From: Piscicola geometra
Lineage: Eukaryota > Annelida > Clitellata > Hirudinida > Piscicolidae
NCBI GenBank assembly: GCA_943735955.1
Contig: OX030966.1
Coordinates: 620,018-684,017 of the forward strand
Length of the DNA: 64,000 nucleotides
Reading direction: 5' to 3'
Part shown: positions 55,099-64,000 of the stretch, piece by piece
How the letters are laid out: every line of letters starts with the position of its first letter
Position numbering within the stretch: position 1 is the stretch's first letter
Notes under the pieces: generated by a model
Database searches by the model: none
Seen by the model: only the letters and a program-made list of their open reading frames with translations
What the model was told of the DNA's origin: nothing
Translations under genes and position numbers: made by a program

Positions 55099-55873
55099 AT
55101 CAATCAATCACTAATGATTTGTATAGCGCCCTTTACTAAGTGAACAAAGGCGCTCTTCAAATAAATTTGTTAAATAAAACGGTTTTTAGACCATTACCAA
55201 TATATGTATATATATAAATTAAAATATATATATAAACACACGATCAACCTCAATAATCCAACTTCACCCACCCCACCATGACAATCACCGCCAAAAAATC
55301 ACTATCACCATAAATAAAAAATTCTTTCATCACCACAATACCAACACCACAGCACAATCATTACCACATCATCCTCAAAACACAATCATCCTTCTTCTCA
55401 ATTTTCTGTCTTGCCACTGGTGCCGAGGCTGCGAAAGAGGGTGAAGGAGAAGTCTTTGCCAACGCTGGTACTGCTGCTGCTATGGAAAGCTTTCTCCTTT
55501 ATCCTTTCTCCTTGAGCGCTTTGATTCCCTGCGGCCATCTTGGTCTGCTGCGGCCATTCTCGACAGATTCAAAACAACCAACATTTGCACTAAAAACATT
55601 CTAATTAATTAAATTTAATTTTTATTTAGACTTTAGATTCTAAAATTTTAATATATTATACCCAAAACCGTTTATTCCACAAATTTATTTGAGCGGCTGC
55701 CAAAATGGCAGCCGCTAACCAAATAAATGCGTTAAAAGTATACATTCCTTTCATAGGGTTAGGGTTAGGGTTAGGGTTAGGGTTAGGGTTAGGGTTAGGG
55801 TTAGGGTTAGGGTTAGGGTAGGGTTAGGGTTAGGGTTAGGGTTAGGGTTAGGGTTAGGGTTAGGGTTAGGTTA
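55099..55873 (-). mobile_element. Retro-insertion, family R copy 2, carrying a telomeric array at its 5' end
   Basis: On the minus strand this piece begins with (CCCTAA)n and continues through unique sequence (TTTTGGCAGCCGCTCAAATA, AATGGCCGCAGCAGACCAAG). It passes the family R body shared with 28024-28340 and ends GGGCGCTATACAAATCATTA GTGATTGATTGATTGATT. TATA flanks both sides. Taking it out restores the LINE frame exactly (KKIVDI-VAPLHMAKCRREP). So it is a discrete insertion of about 775 bp, with a LINE-type 3' end. Confidence 0.75.
55754..55872. repeat. Interstitial telomeric repeat, (TTAGGG) about 19.5 units
   Basis: 118 bp of TTAGGG with one unit lacking a T (TAGGG at about 55817-55821) and a final TTAGG. 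It is the standard animal telomere motif, internal here. It is the 5' end of the insertion above when read on the minus strand. Confidence 0.95.
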
Positions 55874-56292
55874 TATCTACAATTTTTTTCATTTCTTTGT
55901 TAAAAGTTCAAGCAGCTCATCAACATCATTGTTTGAACATGGCTTACTTATAGGAGAATCAAGTACTAAAGAGACAAATAAATCTTCTTCCATACGTTTC
56001 CAAGATCGAACAAGCTTTTTTGCAATCCTTGGAGGTTTTACTTCAAATGGCAGACGTACCTTAATAAAAGCATGGTCAGAAAAAATCCCACTTGGAAAAC
56101 TTTGATATCAGAAACAGGCAGCTCACAAGAAGTCACAATCAGATCCAGTACACCACCCAAATTATGAGTGGGCTCATTTACTCTATTAATTAAATGGGAA
56201 ATTTCAAAAACATCATGTAGCATGACAGCATTCGGATGATCAGGTCTATCAACCCTAACATTAAAATCTCCAGCTAAAACAAGATGGGACGC

Positions 56293-57082
56293 TTAAATTG
56301 AAACATTTTCCAAAACCAAGGTGAGTTCCGTAAAAAATAAAGGAGAGACTGGTGCTGATCCAGGCCTATAAATAGCTAATACAACAAAATTACATTTAAA
56401 CCAAAACAGTTTCAAAGCAACAGCCTCAAAAGTGGATATTTTAGGTAAATCCAATCGTTTACACTTGAAAACAGACCTATAATAAATAATTAAACCACCA
56501 TGAAATGGATCAAGCGGTCTTAAAAAATCAACAAAATTATAACCATGAGGCATTGCCTTCCGTACTGAAATTTCATCATGTGATCCATGCCATGTTTCCG
56601 TCAACACAAAAATATTCAACCCTTCATGTATCAATTCATAAACCTCATTATATTCAAAAACAATAGATCTTATATTCAGAGGTCCAAAATGTACAAATTT
56701 GATTTTTTCAAAATTTTTACTATTTTCCACCTCCCTACAGGACCTATTACCATCACCATTTTTTACTACCTCTTTTGCCTCATCCACCAGTTTATTGAAC
56801 TCATTTCTTTGTTCACGAGTTAAATCATGAAAGATTTTTACTTTAGCAACATCACCTGACAGTGTCTTAATTCTGTGCGAATTTTTGAAAACCAATGTTT
56901 TGGCAGATAGGGAGTTAAATCTAATAACAATGGGTCTGATCTTTTCAGAGCCCTCATCAAGTCTACCCTGCCTGGTGACTGTCAAATCATCATCATTTTT
57001 AATGGTATCATCAGTTATCTTTTTAAACAGGTCAATGATAGCATCTCTATCATAACCTTTGACATTATTTTCTATTAAATTA

Positions 57083-57087
<5 letters not shown>
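56293..57087 (-). pseudogene. LINE ORF1-like domain fused to endonuclease N-terminus
   Basis: 264 codons open. Residues 1-110: VKGYDRDAIIDLFKKITDD, EKIRPIVIRFNSLSAKTLVF, KVKIFHDLTREQRNEFNKLV, an RRM/CTD-like nucleic-acid binding part. Residues about 125-264: FVHFGPLNIRSIVFEYNEVY, LNIFVLTETWHGSHDEISVR (catalytic Glu in TETWH), HGGLIIYYRSVFKCKRLD, FVVLAIYRPGSAPVSPLFF. The frame ends at 56293; the next frame carries DRPDHPNAVMLHDVFEISHL. A single continuous frame covering both domains suggests a read-through or an ORF1/ORF2 joint by frameshift. Confidence 0.75.
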
Positions 57088-57118
<31 letters not shown>

Positions 57119-57164
57119 TAATTTAATAGAAAATAATGTCAAAGGTCATGATAGAGATGCTATC
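57037..57164. repeat. 49-bp near-perfect inverted repeat around (AT)15
   Basis: Arms 57037-57085 and 57116-57164 differ at one position of 49. The loop is a pure AT run. The left arm is the start of the minus-strand LINE ORF; the right arm is a second copy of the same sequence facing away. Confidence 0.95.
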
Positions 57165-57262
57165 TAAAACCCTGTTTAATTTAACAAATTTATTTAAAAG
57201 CTTTTTTGAATTATAGAAAAAGCGCTATAGAAATAGAAGAGATTGATTGATTGATTGCGTTA
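57165..57262 (+). mobile_element. LINE-type 3' terminus joined to the palindrome
   Basis: TTGAATTATAGAAAAAGCGC TATAGAAATAGAAGAGATTG followed by (ATTG)n. Plus-strand orientation, opposite to the LINE on its left. Confidence 0.75.
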
Positions 57263-57640
57263 TGACTTGTTTATTACCCCGCAGCTTCTGATTCAGCTGG
57301 GTGAGATGTCACACACACAAAAAAGTCAAGTCAGACATGAGTTTTCTTTACGTTGCATAAATAGAGTAGGTGAAAAAAGCGCTTGAGAACTTTTCTACTT
57401 AGCTTCTATATGATATGGCAAAAACCCGTGCTCCGAGCCCATTTTCAGTAAAAGCTGTTGAAAACCACGAGCATGAATAAAGATCACTCTTTTAATGAAA
57501 ATGATGTCAATACTTCCATTCCCAGCACCTTCCCACACCAAGCTTTTTAATGGATAATATTTTTTTCATTTAATTAGTCCAACTAAGTCCACTTTTTCTT
57601 TAAATATTACCAGTTTTCCGTCTGTACCCAGTGAGCATGC
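57263..57640. other. Unassigned intergenic DNA
   Basis: No recognised gene; mixed composition, no repeats shared elsewhere that I noticed. Confidence 0.4.
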
Positions 57641-57995
57641 TATATGGATTCTATATGGGCTACGTGGGCTAGCGATTATCTTTATGGGTCTGATATGGGT
57701 CCTATATGAGCTAAATAGGCACTGAAGAAAGAAAAAATTTAAAGTGTTTTTAAGGAAAGCCTATATGGGTCCTATATGGCAGTGGCGGCGATCTGCGGCA
57801 AATATTGAAGGGGTCTTACCCAGAATGGGTGGTAATCTTGATGGGTCCTGGGGTCACTACAATTAAGGTGGACCCTCACAACTAAAAAGTGGGGAAGTCC
57901 GAACCCCAGGAACAGCATCGCTGCCCATGCTATAAGGGCTAAATGTGCTTTAAAGTAGACAAAATTTAGTGTGTTTTGAAGAATAGCCTATATGT
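57640..57995. repeat. Diverged tandem repeat with TATATGGGTCCTATATGG core
   Basis: Repeated CTATATGGGCTACGTGGGCT, GATATGGGTCCTATATGAGC, GCCTATATGGGTCCTATATG, with longer spacers TTTAAAGTGTTTTTAAGGAA / TTTAGTGTGTTTTGAAGAAT. A further relative is at 58915-58960. A MITE is inserted at 57780. Confidence 0.7.
57780..57929. mobile_element. 150-bp hAT-type MITE
   Basis: Starts CAGTGGCGGCGATCTGCGGC and ends AGCATCGCTGCCCATG. Flanks CTATATGG and CTATAAGG match at 7 of 8. Internal GGGTCTTACCCAGAATGGGT and GGTCCTGGGGTCACTAC. This is the best-preserved member of the family also seen at 15180-15650, 16290, 46470, 49330 and 49530. Confidence 0.85.
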
Positions 57996-57997
57996 AG

Positions 57998-58464
57998 TAG
58001 AAGAGCATAATCATCGATTTCAAAATTTCAAAACGCCCACAGAAGCCTGCTCACTGATTGGGTACTCTATAGGTGAGACTTATTCATCAATGTCCTAGTC
58101 TCTCTTTTGCCTATCTAAAACCGTATTGATAAGGGGCTGCATAATAAAACTTAACTCATAATTCCAAGTGCTCAATTGCTGCCTCTGACACCACGTACAC
58201 ATCCAAGCAGAAAAACACCACCAGAACAACTTGAAATAGGAAGGTTCCATAACTTGTCTGACTAGACAGCATAGGCGATTGTTTATCTGTGGGTTCTGGC
58301 GTGAGATCACTGAAGTGGTGAATAAAAACTGTTGTTGCCTTGGAAAAACCCAAACTTTTTGTTTTTGTAAAAAAAACAACCCACTGGATACTATTTTTTT
58401 CAAGGTAGAGATGAAACTCATTGAATCGGTTCCAGTGTTTGGGGGAGCCACTATTTGAAATCAC
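57998..58464 (-). mobile_element. Unclassified transposon fragment, copy 2
   Basis: 57998-58150 matches the two outer parts of the 41755-42428 fragment, but without the intervening 520 bp. Adjacent minus frame 58464-58156 reads SPKHWNRFNEFHLYLEKNSI, QWVVFFTKTKSLGFSKATT and then a hydrophobic stretch FLFQVVLVVFFCLDVYVV; family not recognised. Confidence 0.5.
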
Positions 58465-59585
58465 ATGTCAGGTGCATGTCCAACTACACTAGAATTTGTT
58501 TTATAAACGTCTATTTCCACCATAAAACTTTGTAAAACATGATATATCCTTATATCCTTTTCAAACCAGAACTGTATTCATGCCACTGCCGAAGCCCTAG
58601 TGTGGTGTGGGCGGCACAAATAATTTTTTTTAATCTTTATAAAATTATATTATTTCAAGTATTAAGTAACTTTATTATCCTAAAAGTTGAGTATATTAAA
58701 TTATTTAATGATTTTTTTGTTTGAAACGCTGAGGCTCAAGGCTAAAACTTGGATTTAGGTTTTTGGAAGTGGGTGGGTGTGGGTGGGAGGTATCTTTTTA
58801 TCAAAAATATTAGCTTCCAATATTAAATACTTATGAGATAATTTAATGAACCATATTCCAAGTGGACGTAACGAATTTCCAATTTTTCGATTTTTTTCCT
58901 ACTTATGCCCACCCCTACTATATGGTTGGTATATTGGTCTTATATGGGCCAAATAGGCTTTCAAGGAAAAAGAATGGCAAAAAATAATAATTTAACGCCA
59001 ATAAGATAAAATTATAAATTAAATAAAAAATTATATTTTGAGCCCCAATTGTTAACTTTTACAGAATATTTCTGACAAATTTCGATTTATTAATGATGAA
59101 ATCATTTGAGTTTTTTTCTATGTTATTTCTTGGTTATTTTATCGTTTGCACGTGGGTTTATTCTAGAATACAAAACTTAAAATATTTTCTAAACGACTAC
59201 TTTCTTTTTTTAGATTTTTTCTCCTCGAAAAATTGAGTATTTGTTTGTATAATATGGATAAAAAAGTTTTAAATAGAAAAATTATGGCTCAACAAGTTAA
59301 AAGAAAATGTATCCGAATTTTATGAATATTAATTCCCAAGAAATTGAAAGCTTTAAAAAGGCCAGAATGTCCTCCATGGTTCGACACCAACATTTAATAA
59401 TCTTTCTGAAAGAAATCTAATTGAGTTTTTGCTTATAAGCCTAAACTAAAACTTTGTTAAAATATTCATACAGATGTCTAATCTGATCCCTCACTTTTGA
59501 GATTGATAACAGAGACGGAAAAAATCAATAAACAATCATTCAAAAATTACTAAGACGAAGACTAAAAAATAAAGCTCTTCAATTT
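58465..59585. other. AT-rich intergenic DNA
   Basis: No gene seen. TATATGGGCC at 58940 is a stray relative of the 57640 repeat. Confidence 0.45.
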
Positions 59586-59589
59586 TTAA

Positions 59590-61640
59590 AAATGAATTTC
59601 GTTTATTTGTAGTGTTTCCTATTAGTACAAATTAAATACAATTTCAAAGAATGTTTCCCTTATGGTAGATTTCAATGCTTTTCGACCAAAATAAATTCAA
59701 TTTAACATCCCCCCCCCTCAGAAACTTTTGAAAAATGTTAAGAGAAAAAAATGGAAATATGTTGTTTTATTTTGCAATATTTTTACATACAGATGTTTTT
59801 CTTGGTAATTTTGGAGAGAGAAATATAGATGGGGTGAACCGGAAATTGATGAACTAAAAAGAAAGAGAAAATGTCTGACGGGATCAAGGGATAGGAATGC
59901 AAAAAGGGAGGCTAGAGCAGTTCAAGAAAATGAAGGGTTAAGATAGGCAAAAAAAAAATTAGTTAACTAAAATAATTAGTTAACTAAAATAATTAGTTAA
60001 CTAAAATAATTAGATAACTAAAATAATTAGTTAACTAAAATAATTAGTTAACTAAAATAATTAGTTAACTAAAATAATTAGTTAACTAAAATAATTAGTT
60101 AACTAAAATAATTAGTTACCTAAAATAATTAGTTAACTAAAATAATTAGTTAACTAAAATAATTAGTTAACTAAAATAATTAGTTAACTAAAATAATTAG
60201 TTAACTAAAATAATTAGTTAACTAAAATAATTAGTTAACTAAAATAATTAGTTAACTAAAATAATTAGTTAAATAAAATAATTAGTTAACTAAAATAATT
60301 AGTTAACTAAAATAATTAGTTAACTAAAATAATTAGTTAACTAAAATAATTAGTTAACTAAAAGAATTAGTTAACTAAAAGAATTAGTTAACTAAAAGAA
60401 TTAGTTAACTAAAATAATTAGTTAACTAAAATAATTAGTTAACTAAAATAATTAGTTAAATAACATAATTAGTTAACTAAAATAATTAGTTAACTAAAAT
60501 AATTAGTTAACTAAAATAATTAGCTAACTAAAATAATTAGTTAACTAAAATAATTAGTTAACTAAAATAATTAGTTAACTAAAATAATTAGTTAACTAAA
60601 ATAATTAGTTAACTCAAATAAATATTTAGTTGATTAAAATGAATATAGTTCTTTGGTTACATATTATTTAAAGGTGTTTATAATGCAATTCTATAAGTAT
60701 GTCGACACTAAATCTTTTATGCAGAGGAAGTGTTGTATCTGAAAAAGATTATCATATTATTTTGTTAGTAACCTACGATGATAATGAATTAACTCTATTT
60801 TACTGAATATTTTAATGAAAATGATGATTAAAAAATCTTCTACTCTGAAGAAGTGTTGTATCTGGAAAATTGCTACAGTTTTGTTATTGTTAATGCGTAA
60901 AAAAACCAATATTTTTTCATGAATTACACTTAATTGTAATGCTTTCTATTCGTATTTATTTTAAAACATTTTTTCACATTTATTAAATTTATTACTTTCT
61001 TTTTTTTAATGTTTATGTTGCTAAAAAATCGAGAAAAATGATTTTTTCAATTTTAATGAAACAAGTTCTATTTAAATATTTATATTTTAATTGTGTAAAA
61101 TAAAAAACAAATTATATTGAAAATTAACGATTTTATTTTATGTTTTGATTAGAAGGTAGATTCTTAAGTTGAAATTTCAAGTTGCGTAAAATTTTTTTAA
61201 AAACAAATACACTCAATATTTTTTTAATGAATTACACTTAAATGTAGTGTTTTCTATTTGAACTTTTTTTAAAACATTTTTGTCACATTTATTAAATTTA
61301 TTACTTTTTTTATGTTTATGTGGCTAAAAAAATCAAAAATTTAATTATTTTTATTTAAAAAAAATTCCATTCATATAATTTATATGTTAATTTTGTAAAG
61401 AAAAAACAATTTGTATTAAAATGTAACGATCTTTTCTTATGTTTTCGTCTAAAGGTAGATTCCCTGTAGGGTAAATTATAATGTTAAAATTTCATTTTTT
61501 AAAAATTAAATTAATTTTTTAAATATTTTTTTACGCCACTTGAAATTTCGTTTATTTGTAGTGTTTCTTATTCGTAAAAAAATAGTTTAAAAAATTTATG
61601 AAGAATATTCGCTGTGTGGTAGATTTCAAGTATGGTGGAT
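59590..61640. repeat. Approximately 300-bp satellite, at least four partial units
   Basis: Shared blocks: AATTTCGTTTATTTGTAGTG TTTC at 59592 and 61548. CATTTATTAAATTTATTACT TTC...ATGTTTATGTTGCTAAAAAA at 60975-61027 recurs at 61287-61330. ATGTTTTGATTAGAAGGTAG ATTC at 61140 recurs at 61440, and GGTAGATTTCAA at 59664 and 61618. The spacing is about 300 bp. The 17-bp array and a hAT interrupt it. Confidence 0.7.
59955..60617. repeat. 17-bp minisatellite TTAACTAAAATAATTAG, about 39 units
   Basis: Highly regular, with a few variants (GATAAC, GTTACC, AAAGAATT, AACATAATT). It contains the palindrome GTTAAC in each unit. No spacers, so not CRISPR-like. Confidence 0.97.
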
Positions 61641-61646
61641 TCCAAC

Positions 61647-63164
61647 TAGAGGTCGGACCGGGTATCCGCGGGAACGGGAATAAAAATTAATTTCGGGACG
61701 GGAAAAATCGGGAACCGGGAATAGGTTTTCGGGACGGGAACGGGAATCAACTTTCAAATCGGGAACGGGAAAAGACGGGAACGGAAATCAACTTTTAAAT
61801 CGGGAACGGGAAAAACGGGAATGACAGTTATTGGGATTGGATTTTTTAACAATGATTTTTCAGCAAACTTCTAAGTATGGAAATCTTTATTTCATCGATA
61901 CTCCGTACTTAAAATAAGTATTAAATGCAATAGAAATGTGTAACGAAGGCACCATTGCCAATGTCGAAATCTCCAACACTACATTTGAAGTTGTTATGGT
62001 GAGTCCAAAGATTAGGCAGATTAGAACAAATGGGTGATGATGAAAACTTTTCAGATGAAATCAAAATGGTCAGTTATATTATTGTAATTCTATAAATTAA
62101 TACTTTGAATTTGAATGATTAATTTCCAAATGATTGCTCAGTTGATCATTTCGACAAAAGAAAAGATGCCATTGATCTTATTCATATGACAGCATGTCTG
62201 TTGCATCCACAGTATGAAAGAATAATAGGAAAAAAGTTTGGGATAGAAAAGAAATAAATACCAAGACTTTCATTAGAGAAAATTTAATTCTATTTTGTAC
62301 AGCCAGACCAAGCTGAAGTGCCGTTGAGAAAAAAACAAATGATGGTTATTTAGACCTATTATGTTTGTTTCAATAACGTAAAAATTATAATAAAATTATT
62401 ATACTAACAAATTATACGAATGATTTTATATTTGCAGTTGTGGAGAATAAGAATGTTGTCAAAAAACATAATTCTAACATTATTGAAGAATTAAGAATAA
62501 TGAACGAAAAAAAAATCAGAAGAGGATGAATTGTACAAAGATTCACAATTACGTCCCAAAAAATTGAAGATTATAAAGATGTTTTATTTTATTGGAGTAA
62601 AATGAGCAATTTTAAAATACAACAAATTGTAGCCAAAATTTTGTTTAGTTTATCTGCAAGTTATATTCCCTGTGAACGGAATTTTTCAATATGTGGTCGT
62701 TTAACTTCAGACCCAAAATCATCTCATTTGAAAACTAAAACTCTTAACGGTTTAACCCGCGTGAAAAGCAATAAAGACTTGATTGAATTAGTCAAAAACA
62801 TTGACTAACTTCAATACTTTCATTTCAATAAATATTTGAAAGTTGAATCGTGTTTTTTTAATTTTATTAAAAGAAATATTCTCTGACTTTCAAATAATAA
62901 ATGTTAAGAAATTTTAGAACTAGCAAGTTTGGGACCAGTGAAAACGGCAACAAAAATGAATAAAAAAACAAAAAAGTTTCGGGAACGGGTCGGGACCGTG
63001 AATCGAGTTGCGGGAACGGGACGGGACGGGAATCAAAATTCTGATGTCCCATCAAGAACGGGACGGGACGGGAAAACAAATTTCGGGAACGGGACGGGAC
63101 GGGACAACAAATTTCGGGAACGGGAAGGGACCGGGAATGAAAAATCGTCCATGTCCGACCTCTA
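61647..63164 (+). mobile_element. hAT transposon with CGGGAACGGGA subterminal repeats
   Basis: Ends TAGAGGTCGGACCGGG and, inverted, TAGAGGTCGGACATGG. Flanks ATTCCAAC and ACTCCAAC (61639-61646, 63165-63172) match at 7 of 8. Dense CGGGAACGGGA iterations lie in 61665-61825 and 62975-63135. The transposase is reduced to the frame below. Length 1,518 bp. Confidence 0.9.
62450..62808 (+). pseudogene. hAT transposase C-terminal dimerisation domain
   Basis: The frame 62602-62808 reads MSNFKIQQIVAKILFSLSAS, YIPCERNFSICGRLTSDPKS, SHLKTKTLNGLTRVKSNKDL. It matches the hAT C-terminal pattern 'a..iLs.pas.aP.ER.FS..g.......s.L......l..l..n'. The preceding piece (to 62450) is frameshifted; the catalytic half is lost apart from scraps near 62150-62280 (LIHMTACLLHPQYE). 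Confidence 0.85.
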
Positions 63165-63182
63165 ACTCCAACGCATACCGTA

Positions 63183-63730
63183 AATTTCACCAAATTTTTT
63201 CCTTATTTTCGAATTTTTCATTTATTTTCGAATTTTTCATTTATTTTCGAATTTTTCATTTATTTTCGAATTTTTCATTTATTTTCGAATTTTTCATTTA
63301 TTTTCGAATTTTTCATTTATTTTCGAATTTTTCATTTATTTTCGAATTTTTCATTTATTTTCGAATTTTTCATTTATTTTCGAATTTTTCATTTATTTTC
63401 GAATATTTAATTTATTTGCAATTTTACATTTATTTTATTACTTTTTTTCATCTTTTTTTATTTTATTAATTTTTTTCATCTTTTTTTATTTTATCAATTT
63501 TTTATTTATTTTATCAATTTTTTATTTATTTTATCAATTTTTTTTTATTTTATCAATTTTTTACATTTCTTTATTTATTTAATAGTTTTTCATTTATTTA
63601 AAACAAAATAATAATTTTTTATTATTTTAAATAATTTGTTTTCTTTCAGAAAAATACCTATAAAAAATAAAGTCTGTTTTTAACTATTTTGAGAGGTGAA
63701 CGATTAATGGGTGAATCGACTGCATTCCTT
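63183..63730 (-). repeat. AT-rich composite repeat with 19-bp array, copy 2
   Basis: 19-bp unit TTTTTCATTTATTTTCGAA, about 12 copies (63183-63410). Then TTTTATTTATTTTATCAATT arrays and, at 63655-63710, AATACCTATAAAAAATAAAG TCTGTTTTTAACTATTTTGA and GGTGAATCGAC. This is the inverted counterpart of 14360-15060. Confidence 0.8.
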
Positions 63731-64000
63731 ATTTTAGTGGCATCTCTATGTTTTGTGTTGATATATATATACGGATTCGTGAAATAAAGGTCATCCAAAG
63801 AAAATATTTTTGTCCTGTGGCATATTGAAATATTTAATCATGTAATTTGGCAAACATTGGCTTTTGGTGACCCGCCGGAAGCAAATGACTGACGTTGATT
63901 TAGTGAAAGAGAGCCTTGTATATGCGTTTATTTGTTAAAAACGAAAAATGCTTCACCATAACCGGCACCTGCATAACCATCAAAGCAACCGGTGATCACC
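63731..64000. other. Window end, nothing recognised
   Basis: Mixed AT-rich DNA with a short TA run at 63762. No coding frame supported. Confidence 0.4.

Larger units (their letters stand above)
53088..57087 (-). mobile_element. CR1/L2-like LINE split by an insertion; RT centre deleted
   Basis: Order on the minus strand: ORF1-like C-terminal domain and endonuclease (57087-55880), [insertion 55099-55873], linker APLHMAKCRREPKAPCFDG (55090-55030), RT (55028-54120), RT C-terminus (53897-53163), and a 3' end with TATAGC...AAATACTC(TGAT/TAGA)n at 53091-53125. RT has PNLCKHALVVPLLKKDGSD, YRPVSNLSFISKLIERIV and ILAFLDMIAAFDCVDHSILN. After 54120 only SVLGPILYLL remains before MSANRLKLNQSKTKILP, so the YADD block is deleted. 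The terminus TATCTATCTATCTATC replaces the usual GATT repeats. Confidence 0.85.

Noticed and set aside
55754..55872. Chromosome end or telomere fusion
   Set aside because: The array is short, lies inside a clean insertion in a LINE, and deleting the insertion restores the LINE frame; a fusion would show head-to-head arrays.
59955..60617. CRISPR-like regular array
   Set aside because: Units are contiguous 17-mers with no unique spacers, in a eukaryotic setting.

Overview
This is an AT-rich, repeat-saturated stretch of a eukaryotic nuclear genome, most likely an invertebrate metazoan. The evidence is spliced exons with GT-AG borders, telomere-type TTAGGG repeats, CR1/L2-, I- and RTE-like LINEs, hAT, piggyBac and pogo transposons, tRNA-derived SINEs and very long microsatellites. 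I cannot name the species; a spiralian such as an annelid is only a guess. There are no operons, bacterial genes or CRISPR arrays. All translations, alignments and repeat boundaries were worked out by eye.

Host genes are sparse and all on the minus strand. The best is a CRAL-TRIO (SEC14-like) lipid-binding protein gene in four exons (29736-29526, 28674-28497, 21148-21009, 19390-18920). They join in frame to 332 residues plus stop. Its introns are packed with transposons, and its 140-bp third exon is invisible to simple ORF calling. A second multi-exon gene of unknown function is proposed at 35227-32127 (three phase-1 exons). A MADF-domain exon lies at 1935-1750, a broken THAP zinc-finger gene or element at 3519-3955 (+), and a broken CG-1/WRKY-like exon at 2783-2517.

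Layout. 1-4.3 kb: a degraded LINE holding a 269-bp MITE, then the MADF, CG-1-like and THAP pieces. 4.3-9.75 kb: one minus-strand LINE (PHD-finger ORF1, endonuclease, RT, RNase H) with a nested plus-strand LINE, then a LINE 3' end. 10.7-13.4 kb: a DNA transposon with 16-bp TIRs and a hAT nested inside it. 14.3-18.5 kb: tandem AT repeats, hAT-type MITE ends, a SINE and a minisatellite. 18.9-29.7 kb: the CRAL-TRIO gene with a LINE, a piggyBac, a nearly intact L2/CR1-like LINE, pogo remains and a minisatellite in its introns. 30-35.2 kb: a second MITE copy, a hairpin, two copies of a mobile element built around an (ACT)n microsatellite, and gene B. 35.5-46 kb: an RTE-like LINE, a hAT with reiterated subterminal repeats, a LINE ORF1 and LINE 3' ends. 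46.2-53.1 kb: SINEs, a complete but dead GTF2IRD2/ZBED-type hAT, and two adjacent transposons with TTAGGG-starting termini in a TA tract. One of these carries a 463-codon open transposase-like gene. 53.1-57.3 kb: a LINE split by an insertion that carries a telomeric TTAGGG array. 57.3-64 kb: hAT-type MITE, satellite and minisatellite arrays, another dead hAT, and a second copy of the 14.3-kb repeat.

The strongest second-look items are the unidentified transposase-like element (50104-52007) and its neighbour, the telomere-repeat insertion, the trinucleotide-repeat mobile element, and the filled and empty insertion sites that can be read directly within this window.
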